NCBI RefSeq assembly: GCF_000195275.1 | Contig: NC_015385.1 | Coordinates: 62,001 to 126,000, forward strand | DNA from: Treponema succinifaciens DSM 2489 | Lineage (GTDB): Bacteria > Spirochaetota > Spirochaetia > Treponematales > Treponemataceae | Reading direction: 5' to 3' | Length of the DNA: 64,000 bases | Shown here: one piece after another, positions 36,404-44,725 of the stretch | Numbering within the stretch: the stretch's first letter is position 1 | How the letters are laid out: every line of letters begins with the position of its first letter | Program-made: the position numbers and the translations under genes | Notes under the pieces: model-generated | Databases searched by the model: none | Told to the model about the DNA's origin: nothing | What the model saw: only the letters and a program-made list of their open reading frames with translations

Positions 36404-37330
36404 ATGAAAAAAATAAGTGCGGCTTCGGCGTTTGGAATTTTTTTGGCTTGCGTTTCAGTTTTTATATGGGGAATAACTTTTGTTTCTACAAAATCGCTTT
36501 TAAATGATTTTTCTGCATTTGAGATTCTGGTTGTCCGTTTTTTGGCGGCATATCTTGGTCTTTGGGCTATGCGTCCTAAAAGGCTTGTTTTAAAAAGCAA
36601 GAAAGAAAATATTTCATTTGCGCTGGCGGGACTTACCGGTGTTACGCTTTATCAGTTTTTTGAAAACATTGCGATTTCTTTTACAACGGCTTCAAATGTA
36701 AGCATAATTGTTTCTATTTGTCCTATGTTCACGGCGATTGTTGCGCGGATTTTCTTGAAGGAAAAATGCATTACGAAAAGCTTTGTCGCAGGATTTATTC
36801 TTGCAATTTCAGGAGTCGCCCTTGTGAGCTTTAACGGAAATGCGGAATTTCATTTTAGTCCGAAAGGCGATTTGCTTGCTCTTCTTGCCGGAATCTGCTG
36901 GGGATTTTATTCGCTGTTTGTTTCAAAAATAAATTCCATGAAATACGACATTGTTTGCAGCACGCGCCGGATTTTTTTCTTTGCGCTGATTTTTATGATT
37001 CCGCTTGCATTGTCTGGAACTGGAGCTGAAAAAACTTCTTCTGTTTTTATTAACACTGATGCGGCTTTCAACATAAAAAGATTTTCAAGCCTTGCCAACT
37101 GGGGAAATTTGCTTTTTCTTGGAATTATGGCTTCTGCCGGCTGTTTTGCTTTATGGAACAAATCCTGCAAAATTCTTGGAACTGTGAAAGTTTCCGCCGG
37201 TCTTTATATGATTCCTGTTGTTACTGTTATTTTTGCATTTATATTTCTTGGGGAAAAGCTTAGCCTGATGGGAATCTGCGGCGCGGCAATGACAATCTGC
37301 GGACTTTTTATTTCAAGCTGGAAAAAATAA
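36404..37330 (+). CDS. EamA/DMT family transporter
   Basis: A 308-residue inner-membrane protein with ten hydrophobic segments in two EamA repeats ('VSVFIWGITFVSTKSLL' and 'LLALLAGICWGFYSLFVSK'). DMT carriers export or import metabolites such as amino acids. The substrate cannot be inferred. Single gene with its own terminator, convergent with the glutamate-synthase-like gene. Confidence 0.92.
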   Translation: MKKISAASAFGIFLACVSVFIWGITFVSTKSLLNDFSAFEILVVRFLAAYLGLWAMRPKRLVLKSKKENISFALAGLTGVTLYQFFENIAISFTTASNVSIIVSICPMFTAIVARIFLKEKCITKSFVAGFILAISGVALVSFNGNAEFHFSPKGDLLALLAGICWGFYSLFVSKINSMKYDIVCSTRRIFFFALIFMIPLALSGTGAEKTSSVFINTDAAFNIKRFSSLANWGNLLFLGIMASAGCFALWNKSCKILGTVKVSAGLYMIPVVTVIFAFIFLGEKLSLMGICGAAMTICGLFISSWKK

Positions 37331-37331
37331 A

Positions 37332-37354
37332 AGCTGCCCTTTTTTAGGACAGCT
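37332..37354. terminator. Bidirectional terminator
   Basis: AGCTGCCC pairs with GGACAGCT around a T-rich loop between two convergent genes, with A/T runs on both sides. Confidence 0.6.
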
Positions 37355-37363
37355 CATTAATTT

Positions 37364-38854
37364 TTACTTTGCAAGATATTCGTTTATGCTTGCGGCGGCT
37401 TTTCTTCCTTCGCCCATTGCAAGAATAACGGTAGCGGCACCTAGAACAATGTCGCCTCCTGCCCATACTTTTGTCATGCTTGTTTCCTGGCTTTCGTCAA
37501 CCGTGATGTGTCCGCGGTCATCCACATTGATTTCAGGAGTTGTCGCAGGAATAAGCGGATTTGAATTGTTTCCGAGCGCAACAATTACAGCGTCGCAAGG
37601 AATTTCATGTTCGCTTCCTTTTATTTCAACTGGACGGCGCCTTCCTTTTTCATCCGGTTCTCCAAGCTCATAGGACAAGGCTTTTATTCCTGTTACTTTT
37701 CCTGTTTCGCTGCTTCCAAGAATTTCAACCGGGTTTTCAAGGAATTTAAAGATTACGCCTTCTTCTTCCGCGTGGTCAACTTCTTCACGGCGTGCCGGCA
37801 TTTCCACACGGGAACGGCGGTAAACAACGTAGACTTTTTCAGCTCCAAGCCTTAACGCCATTCTTGCCGCGTCCATTGCGACGTTTCCCCCTCCGCAGAC
37901 AACAACAGTTTTTGCGTGGTAGTAAGGAGTATCGGCGTGCTCTGTGTCGTAAGCCTTCATCAGGTTTGCGCGTGTAAGATATTCATTTGCGCTGAATACA
38001 CCGATGTAGTTTTCGCCAGGAATTCCGAAGAACTTTGGAAGACCGGCTCCAGTTCCGATAAATGTGGCGTCAAATCCTTTTTCCGTGAGAATCTGCTGAA
38101 CCGTCATTGTGCGTCCAACAAGGGTGCTCATTTCAAATTTTACGCCCATTTTCTTTAGGTTTTCAACTTCATTCTGAACGATTGATTTTGGCAGACGGAA
38201 TTCTGGAATTCCATAGACCATTACACCGCCGGCTTTGTGGAATGCCTCAAAAACTGTAACATCGTGTCCTGCGCGCCGGCAGTCTGCTGCAACAGTAAGC
38301 CCTGCAGGTCCTGAACCTACGACTGCGACTTTTTTTCCTGTTGAAGGAGCGATTGCCGGGGAAGTTACGAGGTTGTTTGCACGTTCCCAGTCAGCTACAA
38401 AGCGTTCAAGGCGTCCTATGCTAACTGATTTTTCTGCGTTCTTGTAAACTTTTCCAACTGTGCATTGTCCCTGGCACTGCTTTTCCTGAGGACATACGCG
38501 TCCGCATATTGCAGGAAGAAGATTTGTTTCTTTTATAATGTCAACTGCCGCTTTGAATTCGCCTTTTGCAACCTGCTCAATAAATTTTGGAATCTGAACA
38601 TTTACAGGGCAGCCTGAAACACAAGGCTGGTTCTTGCACTGAAGACAGCGGTTTGCTTCAACAATTGCCTGCTCTGCTGTGTAGCCAAGCGCAACTTCTG
38701 TCATCTGCCTTGCACGTACCAAAGGCTCTCCGGAAGGCATCTCCATCTGCGGAATTGCCATGCGGTCTTTATTTGTAAGTGTTTTTCCTTTTATTTTGTT
38801 ATATTCATTTGCAGCAATTTCGTTCAGCTGCTCTACTGTTTTGTGTTCGCTCAT
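37364..38854 (-). CDS. NADPH-dependent glutamate synthase small subunit / NfnB-like
   Basis: A 496-residue flavoprotein. The N-terminus carries a 4Fe-4S cysteine set (CLQCKNQPCVSGCPV, then CGRVCPQEKQCQGQC). Two nucleotide-binding motifs follow: VVGSGPAGLTVAADC and VVCGGGNVAMDAAR. The partner 18 bp upstream is an NfnA-like FAD/NAD protein. The pair matches NADH-dependent reduced ferredoxin:NADP oxidoreductase, which bifurcates electrons between ferredoxin, NADH and NADPH. No glutamate synthase large subunit is nearby. Confidence 0.9.
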   Translation of the reverse strand: MSEHKTVEQLNEIAANEYNKIKGKTLTNKDRMAIPQMEMPSGEPLVRARQMTEVALGYTAEQAIVEANRCLQCKNQPCVSGCPVNVQIPKFIEQVAKGEFKAAVDIIKETNLLPAICGRVCPQEKQCQGQCTVGKVYKNAEKSVSIGRLERFVADWERANNLVTSPAIAPSTGKKVAVVGSGPAGLTVAADCRRAGHDVTVFEAFHKAGGVMVYGIPEFRLPKSIVQNEVENLKKMGVKFEMSTLVGRTMTVQQILTEKGFDATFIGTGAGLPKFFGIPGENYIGVFSANEYLTRANLMKAYDTEHADTPYYHAKTVVVCGGGNVAMDAARMALRLGAEKVYVVYRRSRVEMPARREEVDHAEEEGVIFKFLENPVEILGSSETGKVTGIKALSYELGEPDEKGRRRPVEIKGSEHEIPCDAVIVALGNNSNPLIPATTPEINVDDRGHITVDESQETSMTKVWAGGDIVLGAATVILAMGEGRKAAASINEYLAK

Positions 38855-38872
38855 ATTTTTTCTCCGTCCAGT

Positions 38873-39700
38873 TTACATTCCGAGTCTGCACTTGTGTTTT
38901 TCTTCTTCGTCTTTAAAGCTTTTCATGCGCGTCATCATATTTGCCCAGTCCACCTGATGTCCGTCAAAGTCGGGACCGTCAACGCAAACGAATTTGATTT
39001 TTCCGCCTACGCTTACACGGCAACCACCGCACATTCCTGTTCCGTCAATCATAATTGTGTTGAGCGAAACTGTGGTTTTTACATTGTACTTTGCGGTTGT
39101 GGCGCATACGAATTTCATCATTATTGGAGGGCCGATTGCAATTACTTCTGCTGGAGGAGTCTGCGACTGGCAAAGCTCTTCGACTGGAACTGTGGAAACT
39201 CCTTGGCGTCCTGCGCTTCCGTCGTCAGTCATAATTATAACTTCATCTGCGATTGCTTTCATTTCATCAACAAAAATCAGAAGGTCTTTTGTGCGCGCGC
39301 AGATTACAACAATTACTTTGTTTCCGGCTGCCTTTAAGACCTGAACGATTGGATAAAGAGGAGCTGTTCCGATTCCGCCGCCAACACAGAGAACTGGAGC
39401 GTCGTATTTTTCTATTTTAGACGGAGTTCCCAAAGGACCAAGAACCGCCGCAAGATAGTCGCCCGGATTAAGGCGCGCTATTTTCATTGTGCCTGCTCCA
39501 ACAGCCTGAAAAACAATTGCAACCCAGCCTTCTTCTGCGTTTGCATCTGCGATTGTAAGCGGAATTCTTTCTCCCATTTCATCATCGTACTGAACAATCA
39601 GGAACTGTCCTGCCTTGCGGTTCTTTGCAATGTCCGCGGCTTCAAACTTCATGTAATAAACGGTTTCTGAAAGCTGCCGTTTTTCTAGAATCTTGTTCAT
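38873..39700 (-). CDS. Sulfide/dihydroorotate-dehydrogenase-like FAD/NAD subunit (NfnA-like)
   Basis: About 275 residues from the ATG at 39700; the AAGGA at its 5' side overlaps an earlier ATG at 39718. FAD motif GERIPLTIADA, NAD motif CVGGGIGTAPLYPI, and C-terminal 2Fe-2S cysteines (GTGMCGGCRVSVGGKIKFVC). It transfers electrons between NADH and the NfnB-like partner. The two genes are co-transcribed. Confidence 0.9.
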   Translation of the reverse strand: MNKILEKRQLSETVYYMKFEAADIAKNRKAGQFLIVQYDDEMGERIPLTIADANAEEGWVAIVFQAVGAGTMKIARLNPGDYLAAVLGPLGTPSKIEKYDAPVLCVGGGIGTAPLYPIVQVLKAAGNKVIVVICARTKDLLIFVDEMKAIADEVIIMTDDGSAGRQGVSTVPVEELCQSQTPPAEVIAIGPPIMMKFVCATTAKYNVKTTVSLNTIMIDGTGMCGGCRVSVGGKIKFVCVDGPDFDGHQVDWANMMTRMKSFKDEEEKHKCRLGM

Positions 39701-39804
39701 CTTGTAATCCTTACACAAACTGAATTTTTTGAATATTTTACAATTTTAACACAAATCTGATTTTTAGTGAAGTGTTAGACATAAAATGCAAAAGTGTCAT
39801 AATG

Positions 39805-39831
39805 AAAAAAGGCTCCCGGAATACGGAAGCC
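39805..39831 (-). terminator. Terminator after the poly-C lipoprotein gene
   Basis: On the minus strand, GGCTTCCG and CGGGAGCC form a hairpin with one mismatch, followed by six T residues. Confidence 0.82.
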
Positions 39832-39855
39832 CAAAGTTTATTTTTTATATTGGAT

Positions 39856-40830
39856 TTAATTTAAAGAAACAAGGTCGCTTTCAAGTGTTACTGTGCGCCA
39901 CTGCGATACTTGCGGGCAGTCAGGAACTTCAAATGTAAAAGTGTACTGCGCAAAGAATGTATTTGAAAGTTCTGAGATTGGCTTACCATCCCAGCGTTCT
40001 AATTCAATAGATACATTTTCTTCAACTGCGCTAGGATTTTTATAGGAGCAGTACCAGTCAGTTTTCCCAAGGGTATCCCAGTCTTTGTCGCCATAGAAAA
40101 TATCGATATAAGTTCCTACATTTTTTACAACGCTGTCCTGCGGAGGAATTACATTTTCAATCCAGACTGTTGCTTTGTTGTCGCTGTAAGATGCAAATAC
40201 CCATTCGCCGTTTTTTAAGTTTGAATAGTCAATGTCGCCGATTCCGCCTTTTGCAGTTAAAGTAAGATAGTGGAAATAGCCATGGTCACGGTCAACAGGG
40301 TTTTCTATGCCATTTTCATCTAGTCCTCTTTGTGGCTCAATCTGAACTTTGAATTTATACTGTTCTCCGGCTTCGCATAATGGATAGACAAAATTTATTT
40401 CTTTAGCTGGCTCTTGTTCTATCCAAGTTTCATTATTCCAGTGTCCAGGCTCAAAAGGTGATTTGTCTACAACTGCCAAAGTTGTTTGGATTTCTTCTCC
40501 GCCGATATTTTCCAAGCGGTAAACGCCAATCCAGTTGCAGCCTTCTTTGTATTTTTCATCGCTGCCTGCTAAAGTTGCCGGATTTTTAATTGTAAAGTGC
40601 ATTCCGTCAGATTCCGCGGTTACTTTAACAAGGTCTGTTTCTGCCTCGTAAGTTCCAGATACTTCCTTTTCAATCCAGCGGGCAACTCCGCCGTTTTGAA
40701 TTCTCAAATCAAGAACACGGTTTTCAGTTCCACTGTCGCCATCGCTTCCGCTGCTTCCAGAATCTGAGCACGAGCAGAGTGCCAAAGAGATTGCCGCCAA
40801 AGCAAAAAATGTTTTTACAGCCTTTTTCAT
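39856..40830 (-). CDS. Hypothetical lipoprotein under a poly-C promoter
   Basis: About 324 residues from the ATG at 40830 (GGAGG 8 nt upstream). The signal ends in a lipobox, LALCSC, followed by a Ser/Gly linker (SDSGSSGSDGDSG). The mature part is about 290 residues, acidic and beta-rich, with repeated modules around 'YKEGCNWIGVYRLENIG' and 'KTDWYCSYKNPSAVEE'. No family is recognised. It is probably on the cell surface or periplasmic face. Its promoter contains nine consecutive C residues. Confidence 0.82.
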   Translation of the reverse strand: MKKAVKTFFALAAISLALCSCSDSGSSGSDGDSGTENRVLDLRIQNGGVARWIEKEVSGTYEAETDLVKVTAESDGMHFTIKNPATLAGSDEKYKEGCNWIGVYRLENIGGEEIQTTLAVVDKSPFEPGHWNNETWIEQEPAKEINFVYPLCEAGEQYKFKVQIEPQRGLDENGIENPVDRDHGYFHYLTLTAKGGIGDIDYSNLKNGEWVFASYSDNKATVWIENVIPPQDSVVKNVGTYIDIFYGDKDWDTLGKTDWYCSYKNPSAVEENVSIELERWDGKPISELSNTFFAQYTFTFEVPDCPQVSQWRTVTLESDLVSLN

Positions 40831-40862
40831 GATACTGCCTCCAGTAAAATAGTTTCTGGGGC

Positions 40863-40890
40863 ATAATACCACGGGGGGGGGTACTGTTAA
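40863..40890 (-). promoter_or_regulatory. Lipoprotein promoter with a C9 tract in its spacer
   Basis: On the minus strand, TTAACA (40890-40885), 16-nt spacer, TATTAT (40868-40863). Nine C residues (40881-40873) fill most of the spacer. One added C would give the ideal 17 nt. The predicted start is about 26 nt before the ATG. Confidence 0.75.
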
Positions 40891-40924
40891 CTGGTCCGCT
40901 GGAATTTATGGGTTATTCTTTTTA

Positions 40925-41157
40925 TTAAAGATATTTTTTTGTTCCATTTGCATATTCGATATACGCTTTTTTTGAACGGCATCATATTTTGCTACAGGTT
41001 TTTTGCAAACCTTTGCTTTTTTTATTGCGGCTTTTACTGCATAAGCAGCTCTTTTGTCCATTTCTGAATCATTTTCAGAGATTGATTTTCTTGAATTTCG
41101 AGAAACAATAGTAACTGTTTTCTGAGTATTTCCTATTTTTATTTCTACTTTATTAAT
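40925..41157 (-). pseudogene. Small hypothetical gene with frameshift and no normal start codon
   Basis: After the hydrogenase stop the minus strand reads NKVEIKIGNTQKTVTIVSR...MDKRAAYAVKAAIKKAKVC, then KKPVAKYDAVQKK. A7 (40973-40967) then shifts frame; with A8 it would continue AYIEYANGTKKYL and stop at 40925. GGAG sits 8 nt before an ATT codon (41157) where ATG is expected. It looks like a broken gene of about 77 codons. An internal ATG at 41061 gives a 51-residue alternative in the unshifted frame, ending at 40906. Confidence 0.55.
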
Positions 41158-41178
41158 AAAATATTCTCCAATTTTGCA

Positions 41179-42657
41179 CTATTTTTCCTGCTCGTCTATT
41201 GTGTTTGCAGAGCCGTCCTGCACATATTTTTCTAGCTGGAGTTCGGCCTGTTTTACATTTGTGATTACAGAGGGTCCTGCTATGCATCCGCCTTCGCAAG
41301 ACATTACTTCAATGAGGTTCGGGGTGTCTGGCTTTGCAGGAATTTTTCCCGAATTTATAAGGCCATAAGCATTTAGGACTTTCATTCCGGCTTTGCTAAG
41401 TCCGTTGATTTTTGCGGGGCGCAGAATGGATTTGTCTTTTAAACGGAGCGCAACAGCTTCCATTACGCCGCCTGAACGCGCAAAATTTCTTCCGCTGGCT
41501 GTAGGAATTATTGTTTCGTGCCTCTTGTCCATTTCCGCAACATTTATTTCACGCGCTTCAAACAAGGCCGAAATTTCTTCAACAGTTATTACATAGTCAA
41601 CAAGGTCGTCATCGAATCCTTCGCGTTTTTTTGCAAGGCAAGGTCCTATAAAAACCGTTATGCAGTCAGGGTCGGCTTTTTTTGCGATTTCCGCAGTGTA
41701 GTGCATGGGGCTTCTTGTTTCAGAAACGCATGGGATAAGAGCAGGAACGTGTTTATGAACTGCGCGGACGTAAGCGGAACAGCATGAAGTTGTCATCATT
41801 TTGTCTCCGCGTGCCATTCGCTCTTCAAATTCTCGGGCTTCGTTGTCGGCGCAGATGTCAGCACCGATTGCAACTTCCCATACACGGTTGAATCCCGCCG
41901 CAATCAAAGAAGATTCAAGTTGGCCTGGTGTAACCTTGAACTGGGACGCAATAGAAGGCGCGTAAAGGGCAACAACTTTCTTGCAGTTCATTATGTGCTT
42001 TATTACATCAACAAGCTGGCTTTTGTCCATCATTGCGCCGAACGGACATTCACGCATACAGTTTCCGCAGAAAATGCACTTGTGATAGTCGATTTTTTCG
42101 TGTCCTTTTTCGTCTTTTGAAATTGCTCCAACCGGGCAGGCTTCTTCGCAAGGAACAGGAATTTTTATAATTGAGTGGTAAGGGCAGTTTTCCATGCATT
42201 TTCCGCAGTTGATGCAAAGCTTTTCATCTATAGTCGCCCTTCTGTCTACGGTGATTGCCTTGCGCGGGCAGTTAACCATGCAGGGGCGTGCGTAGCATCC
42301 TTGGCAGGCGTTTGTAACCATGTAGTGCGCTTTTACACAGCCGTTGCAGGCTTCGTCAAGAACTGTAAGCATTGGCCAGGTCGGTTTTTCACGTTCCAAT
42401 GCCTGTTTTGCAAAAGAGCCGAGCGTCGCTTCTTCGTCAATGTTTTCAACTGAAATTCCCATGCGGGCAAGAACTCTCATGCGGAGAATTTCCCGGTCAT
42501 GGAAAATGCAGCACCTTAAAGGCGGCTTGTCTCTGGGAGCCATTTCACGCGGAATAAAATGCACGCCTTCTTCTAGTTTTCCCTGAAGCTGAAGCTTTGC
42601 GATTCTAACAAGGATTTCGCGTTTTATATTTGATGTGTTGTTGTTTATGTTAAGCAT
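41179..42657 (-). CDS. [FeFe] hydrogenase, single subunit
   Basis: A 492-residue protein. The N-terminal half carries several 4Fe-4S sets (CNGCVK...CQGCYARPCMVNC, CINCGKCMENC, CIFCGNCMREC). The catalytic half has the H-cluster cysteines: TTSCCSAY, IGPCLAKKRE and EVMSCEGGC. The final loop reads CIAGPSV rather than the usual C..GGGQP, so it belongs to a divergent subgroup. It makes or oxidises H2 with ferredoxin-like partners. CAGGAG precedes the ATG, and a 22-bp repeat array lies upstream. Confidence 0.9.
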   Translation of the reverse strand: MLNINNNTSNIKREILVRIAKLQLQGKLEEGVHFIPREMAPRDKPPLRCCIFHDREILRMRVLARMGISVENIDEEATLGSFAKQALEREKPTWPMLTVLDEACNGCVKAHYMVTNACQGCYARPCMVNCPRKAITVDRRATIDEKLCINCGKCMENCPYHSIIKIPVPCEEACPVGAISKDEKGHEKIDYHKCIFCGNCMRECPFGAMMDKSQLVDVIKHIMNCKKVVALYAPSIASQFKVTPGQLESSLIAAGFNRVWEVAIGADICADNEAREFEERMARGDKMMTTSCCSAYVRAVHKHVPALIPCVSETRSPMHYTAEIAKKADPDCITVFIGPCLAKKREGFDDDLVDYVITVEEISALFEAREINVAEMDKRHETIIPTASGRNFARSGGVMEAVALRLKDKSILRPAKINGLSKAGMKVLNAYGLINSGKIPAKPDTPNLIEVMSCEGGCIAGPSVITNVKQAELQLEKYVQDGSANTIDEQEK

Positions 42658-42718
42658 TTTATCTCCTGTAAAAAGTTAAAATTAAAACTTCAGTTTTAGG
42701 ATTGACTTATCTGATTTT

Positions 42719-42747
42719 ATTTTATAGTTAATCTTATGCAATTTCAA
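42719..42747 (-). promoter_or_regulatory. Hydrogenase promoter
   Basis: On the minus strand, TTGAAA (42747-42742), 17-nt spacer, TAAAAT (42724-42719). The tandem repeats begin about 15 bp upstream of the -35, the usual place for activator sites. Confidence 0.6.
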
Positions 42748-42762
42748 CGATTATTGAAGGAA

Positions 42763-42932
42763 TACTTCCTAAGAGGCTAAGTGAGTATTCCTAAAGCCCT
42801 AAGTAAGTATTCCTAAGACCTGAAGTGAATATTCCTAAGAGCCTTAGAGAGTATTCCTTAGGGTCTTAGGAAGTATTACTCAGCCTCTTAGGAAGTATCG
42901 CTACGATCCTTAGGAAGTATTCCTTCAGTCTG
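42763..42932. repeat. Tandem array of about eight 22-bp units
   Basis: Units run head to tail, for example at 42785, 42807, 42829, 42851, 42873 and 42895, with consensus GTATTCCTAAGNCCTTAGGA plus two bases. Each unit holds a dyad, TTCCTAAG with CTTAGGAA. The last unit overlaps the mgtC-like stop codon. The unit length is not a multiple of three and no protein is encoded. It fills the gap between mgtC and the hydrogenase promoter. Confidence 0.9.
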
Positions 42933-43605
42933 TTATTGAAAATTCACTTAAATTTCCTAGCTCTTCAAGAGATTTTATAAGCACGGAAAAATCGTATTCT
43001 GTAGGAGATTTTACAAGGTAGTGCAGGATTATCTGCTTTGTTTTTATAATGCGGCTCATGTTCATGTCTGCCACAATCAGTCCGTGCGCTGTGATTGTTT
43101 TGCGCAGTTTTTCCATGTCCAGAGAGTCGTTTTCAAAGCACAAGTGAAGGCTTTTTGTTTTTTCAGCCGGAAACCATTTTGTTTCAAGTTTTTCAAGGCG
43201 CATAAGAAGAAACAGAACCATTGCAAGCGCGATTCCCACTTGAATGTAAAGCCCGGCTCCAATCGCAAGCCCGAACGCTGATGCAGTCCAGATTATCGCC
43301 GCAGAAGTAAGGCCTTTTATGTTCAGCCCTTGCTTCATTATTGCTCCACCGCCAAGGAAGCCTATTCCGCTCACAACTCCAGCCGCAATCCTTGTGGGAT
43401 CTCCTTTTGCAGCTGCAATAAAACCTTCCGCCTTTGCCATGTAAACAGAAAGAATCGAAAGCAACGTTGAAGAGACACAGATTAGAATCAAAGTTCTCAT
43501 TCCGATTACCTGATTGTGGCTTTTGCGCTCAAGTCCAAGGAGACCGCCGCACACAGCGCCTGCGGCAACTTTTATAATGCTTTCTGTTAAAAAATCAAGT
43601 TCCAT
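42925..43605 (-). CDS. MgtC/SapB family membrane protein
   Basis: A 226-residue protein. Five membrane helices cover residues about 5-140 with the family motif GAVCGGLLGLERKSHNQ and 'GVVSGIGFLGGGAIM'. A small ACT-like C-terminal domain follows. MgtC proteins influence magnesium and phosphate homeostasis and F-type ATPase activity. Located 12 bp after the next gene upstream on the same strand. Confidence 0.93.
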   Translation of the reverse strand: MELDFLTESIIKVAAGAVCGGLLGLERKSHNQVIGMRTLILICVSSTLLSILSVYMAKAEGFIAAAKGDPTRIAAGVVSGIGFLGGGAIMKQGLNIKGLTSAAIIWTASAFGLAIGAGLYIQVGIALAMVLFLLMRLEKLETKWFPAEKTKSLHLCFENDSLDMEKLRKTITAHGLIVADMNMSRIIKTKQIILHYLVKSPTEYDFSVLIKSLEELGNLSEFSITD

Positions 43606-43617
43606 CTATTAATATGC

Positions 43618-44421
43618 TTACCTTTTAAAAAGTTTGAATCCGCTTGAAGGCTTTGCTCCCGGTTTTACCCACTGGGCTTTTTTGCCTGATTTTGAAGCGT
43701 CCATTGAGTTTAAGTATGTGCATAGCCATCTGCCAGTTTCGTCATCGCGCCGGAATCCTTCCATTGAATTGTCTCCGCGAATTAAAACAATATTCACAAA
43801 AATTGAATCGCTGCAAACCGCCGCAAGATTTTCAGCAAATGAAGCGAATGCGGCTTTTCCTGCTGAAACCAAAGGGGAAGCAATTGCGCTGAGTCCGTCT
43901 TTTAGAGCCGGGGAATGAAGCACGTCTATTCTTGAAGGAGTTTCCTTTAGAAGGAAGACAAGTGTTCCAGGACCTTCCGAAGCATCTCTTTTTTGAAAAG
44001 ATGAAATTATTTCCAGCGCAAGATACTGGTAGCCTGCAATCATTTCGTCGCAGCCACGCGCAATTTCCTCGCTGTCCATTTTTTCAGCTTTGGAAGCAAA
44101 CCATTCTTCATCAAAGTAAAGAACCGCTTCATCCATTCTGTTGAATATTGTAAGCGTTTGAAGCACAAGAGAGCGTGCCGAAAGCGGAGACGATTTGTTC
44201 CATTCAATTGTGCAGATTCCAGATTTTGCCTCAAGATTTTTTTCTTCTTCGTAAGCCGCCTGATTTGCCTTGCGTTCTGCAATTGTAAGTTTTTTTATAG
44301 GCTGAACTTCATCTGTCTGCGGTCCGGTTATTATTATGTTTCTGCCCGAAAAAGCAACTCCGTCCGTAAAGCTTCCTGCATCCGGCATATTTTTTCCAGC
44401 AATAAGAATTGTTTTTTCCAT
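43618..44421 (-). CDS. Hypothetical protein
   Basis: About 267 residues from the ATG at 44421 (MEKTILIAGKNMPD). A longer frame would start inside the MITE and is rejected. The N-terminal 'ILIAGKNMPDAGSF' and the later 'GPGTLVFLLKETPSRID...SPLVSAGKAAFASFAENLA' recall a degenerate short-chain dehydrogenase-like fold, but no active site is seen. The C-terminus (PGAKPSSGFKLFKR) is basic. Function unknown. It is followed by mgtC. Confidence 0.7.
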   Translation of the reverse strand: MEKTILIAGKNMPDAGSFTDGVAFSGRNIIITGPQTDEVQPIKKLTIAERKANQAAYEEEKNLEAKSGICTIEWNKSSPLSARSLVLQTLTIFNRMDEAVLYFDEEWFASKAEKMDSEEIARGCDEMIAGYQYLALEIISSFQKRDASEGPGTLVFLLKETPSRIDVLHSPALKDGLSAIASPLVSAGKAAFASFAENLAAVCSDSIFVNIVLIRGDNSMEGFRRDDETGRWLCTYLNSMDASKSGKKAQWVKPGAKPSSGFKLFKR

Positions 44422-44476
44422 GTGCAGATTATAGCATAAAAAGTAAGAATAAATAAAGGTTGATGATGATAACAAA

Positions 44477-44625
44477 CAGGGCAAACGCATTATAAATGTA
44501 TTCAGCATAAAACTGGCTCCTAGTCACGGTTTCCTGATTCAAAATCGCGCAATAATGTGTTTTTGCCCCAGGAACCGTTCCTTCGCGCAAACTTTACTTA
44601 AATTATTTATAATGCGTTTGCCCTG
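44477..44625. mobile_element. 149-bp MITE-like element, copy 2
   Basis: Identical by eye to copy 1 (8878-9026), with the same 21-bp terminal repeats, and flanked by the 10-bp duplication TGATAACAAA (44467-44476 and 44626-44635). Confidence 0.93.
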
Positions 44626-44725
44626 TGATAACAAAAATAAAGCTTGAAATTAAATCTGCTGTTTTTTATTTTTAGCACGTTCGTTAAGAAGGAATAAACT
44701 TTGATTCATGCGAAGTATGCATGCA

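Noticed and set aside
37364-38854. Glutamate synthase small subunit working with a large subunit
   Set aside because: No gltB-type large subunit is present and the adjacent partner is an NfnA-like flavoprotein.
42763-42932. CRISPR array upstream of the hydrogenase
   Set aside because: Units are 22 bp, contiguous and diverged, with no unique spacers and no cas genes.
44422-44508. N-terminal extension of the gene at 43618 into the MITE
   Set aside because: The extension is composed of repeat sequence; the ATG at 44421 gives a complete protein.
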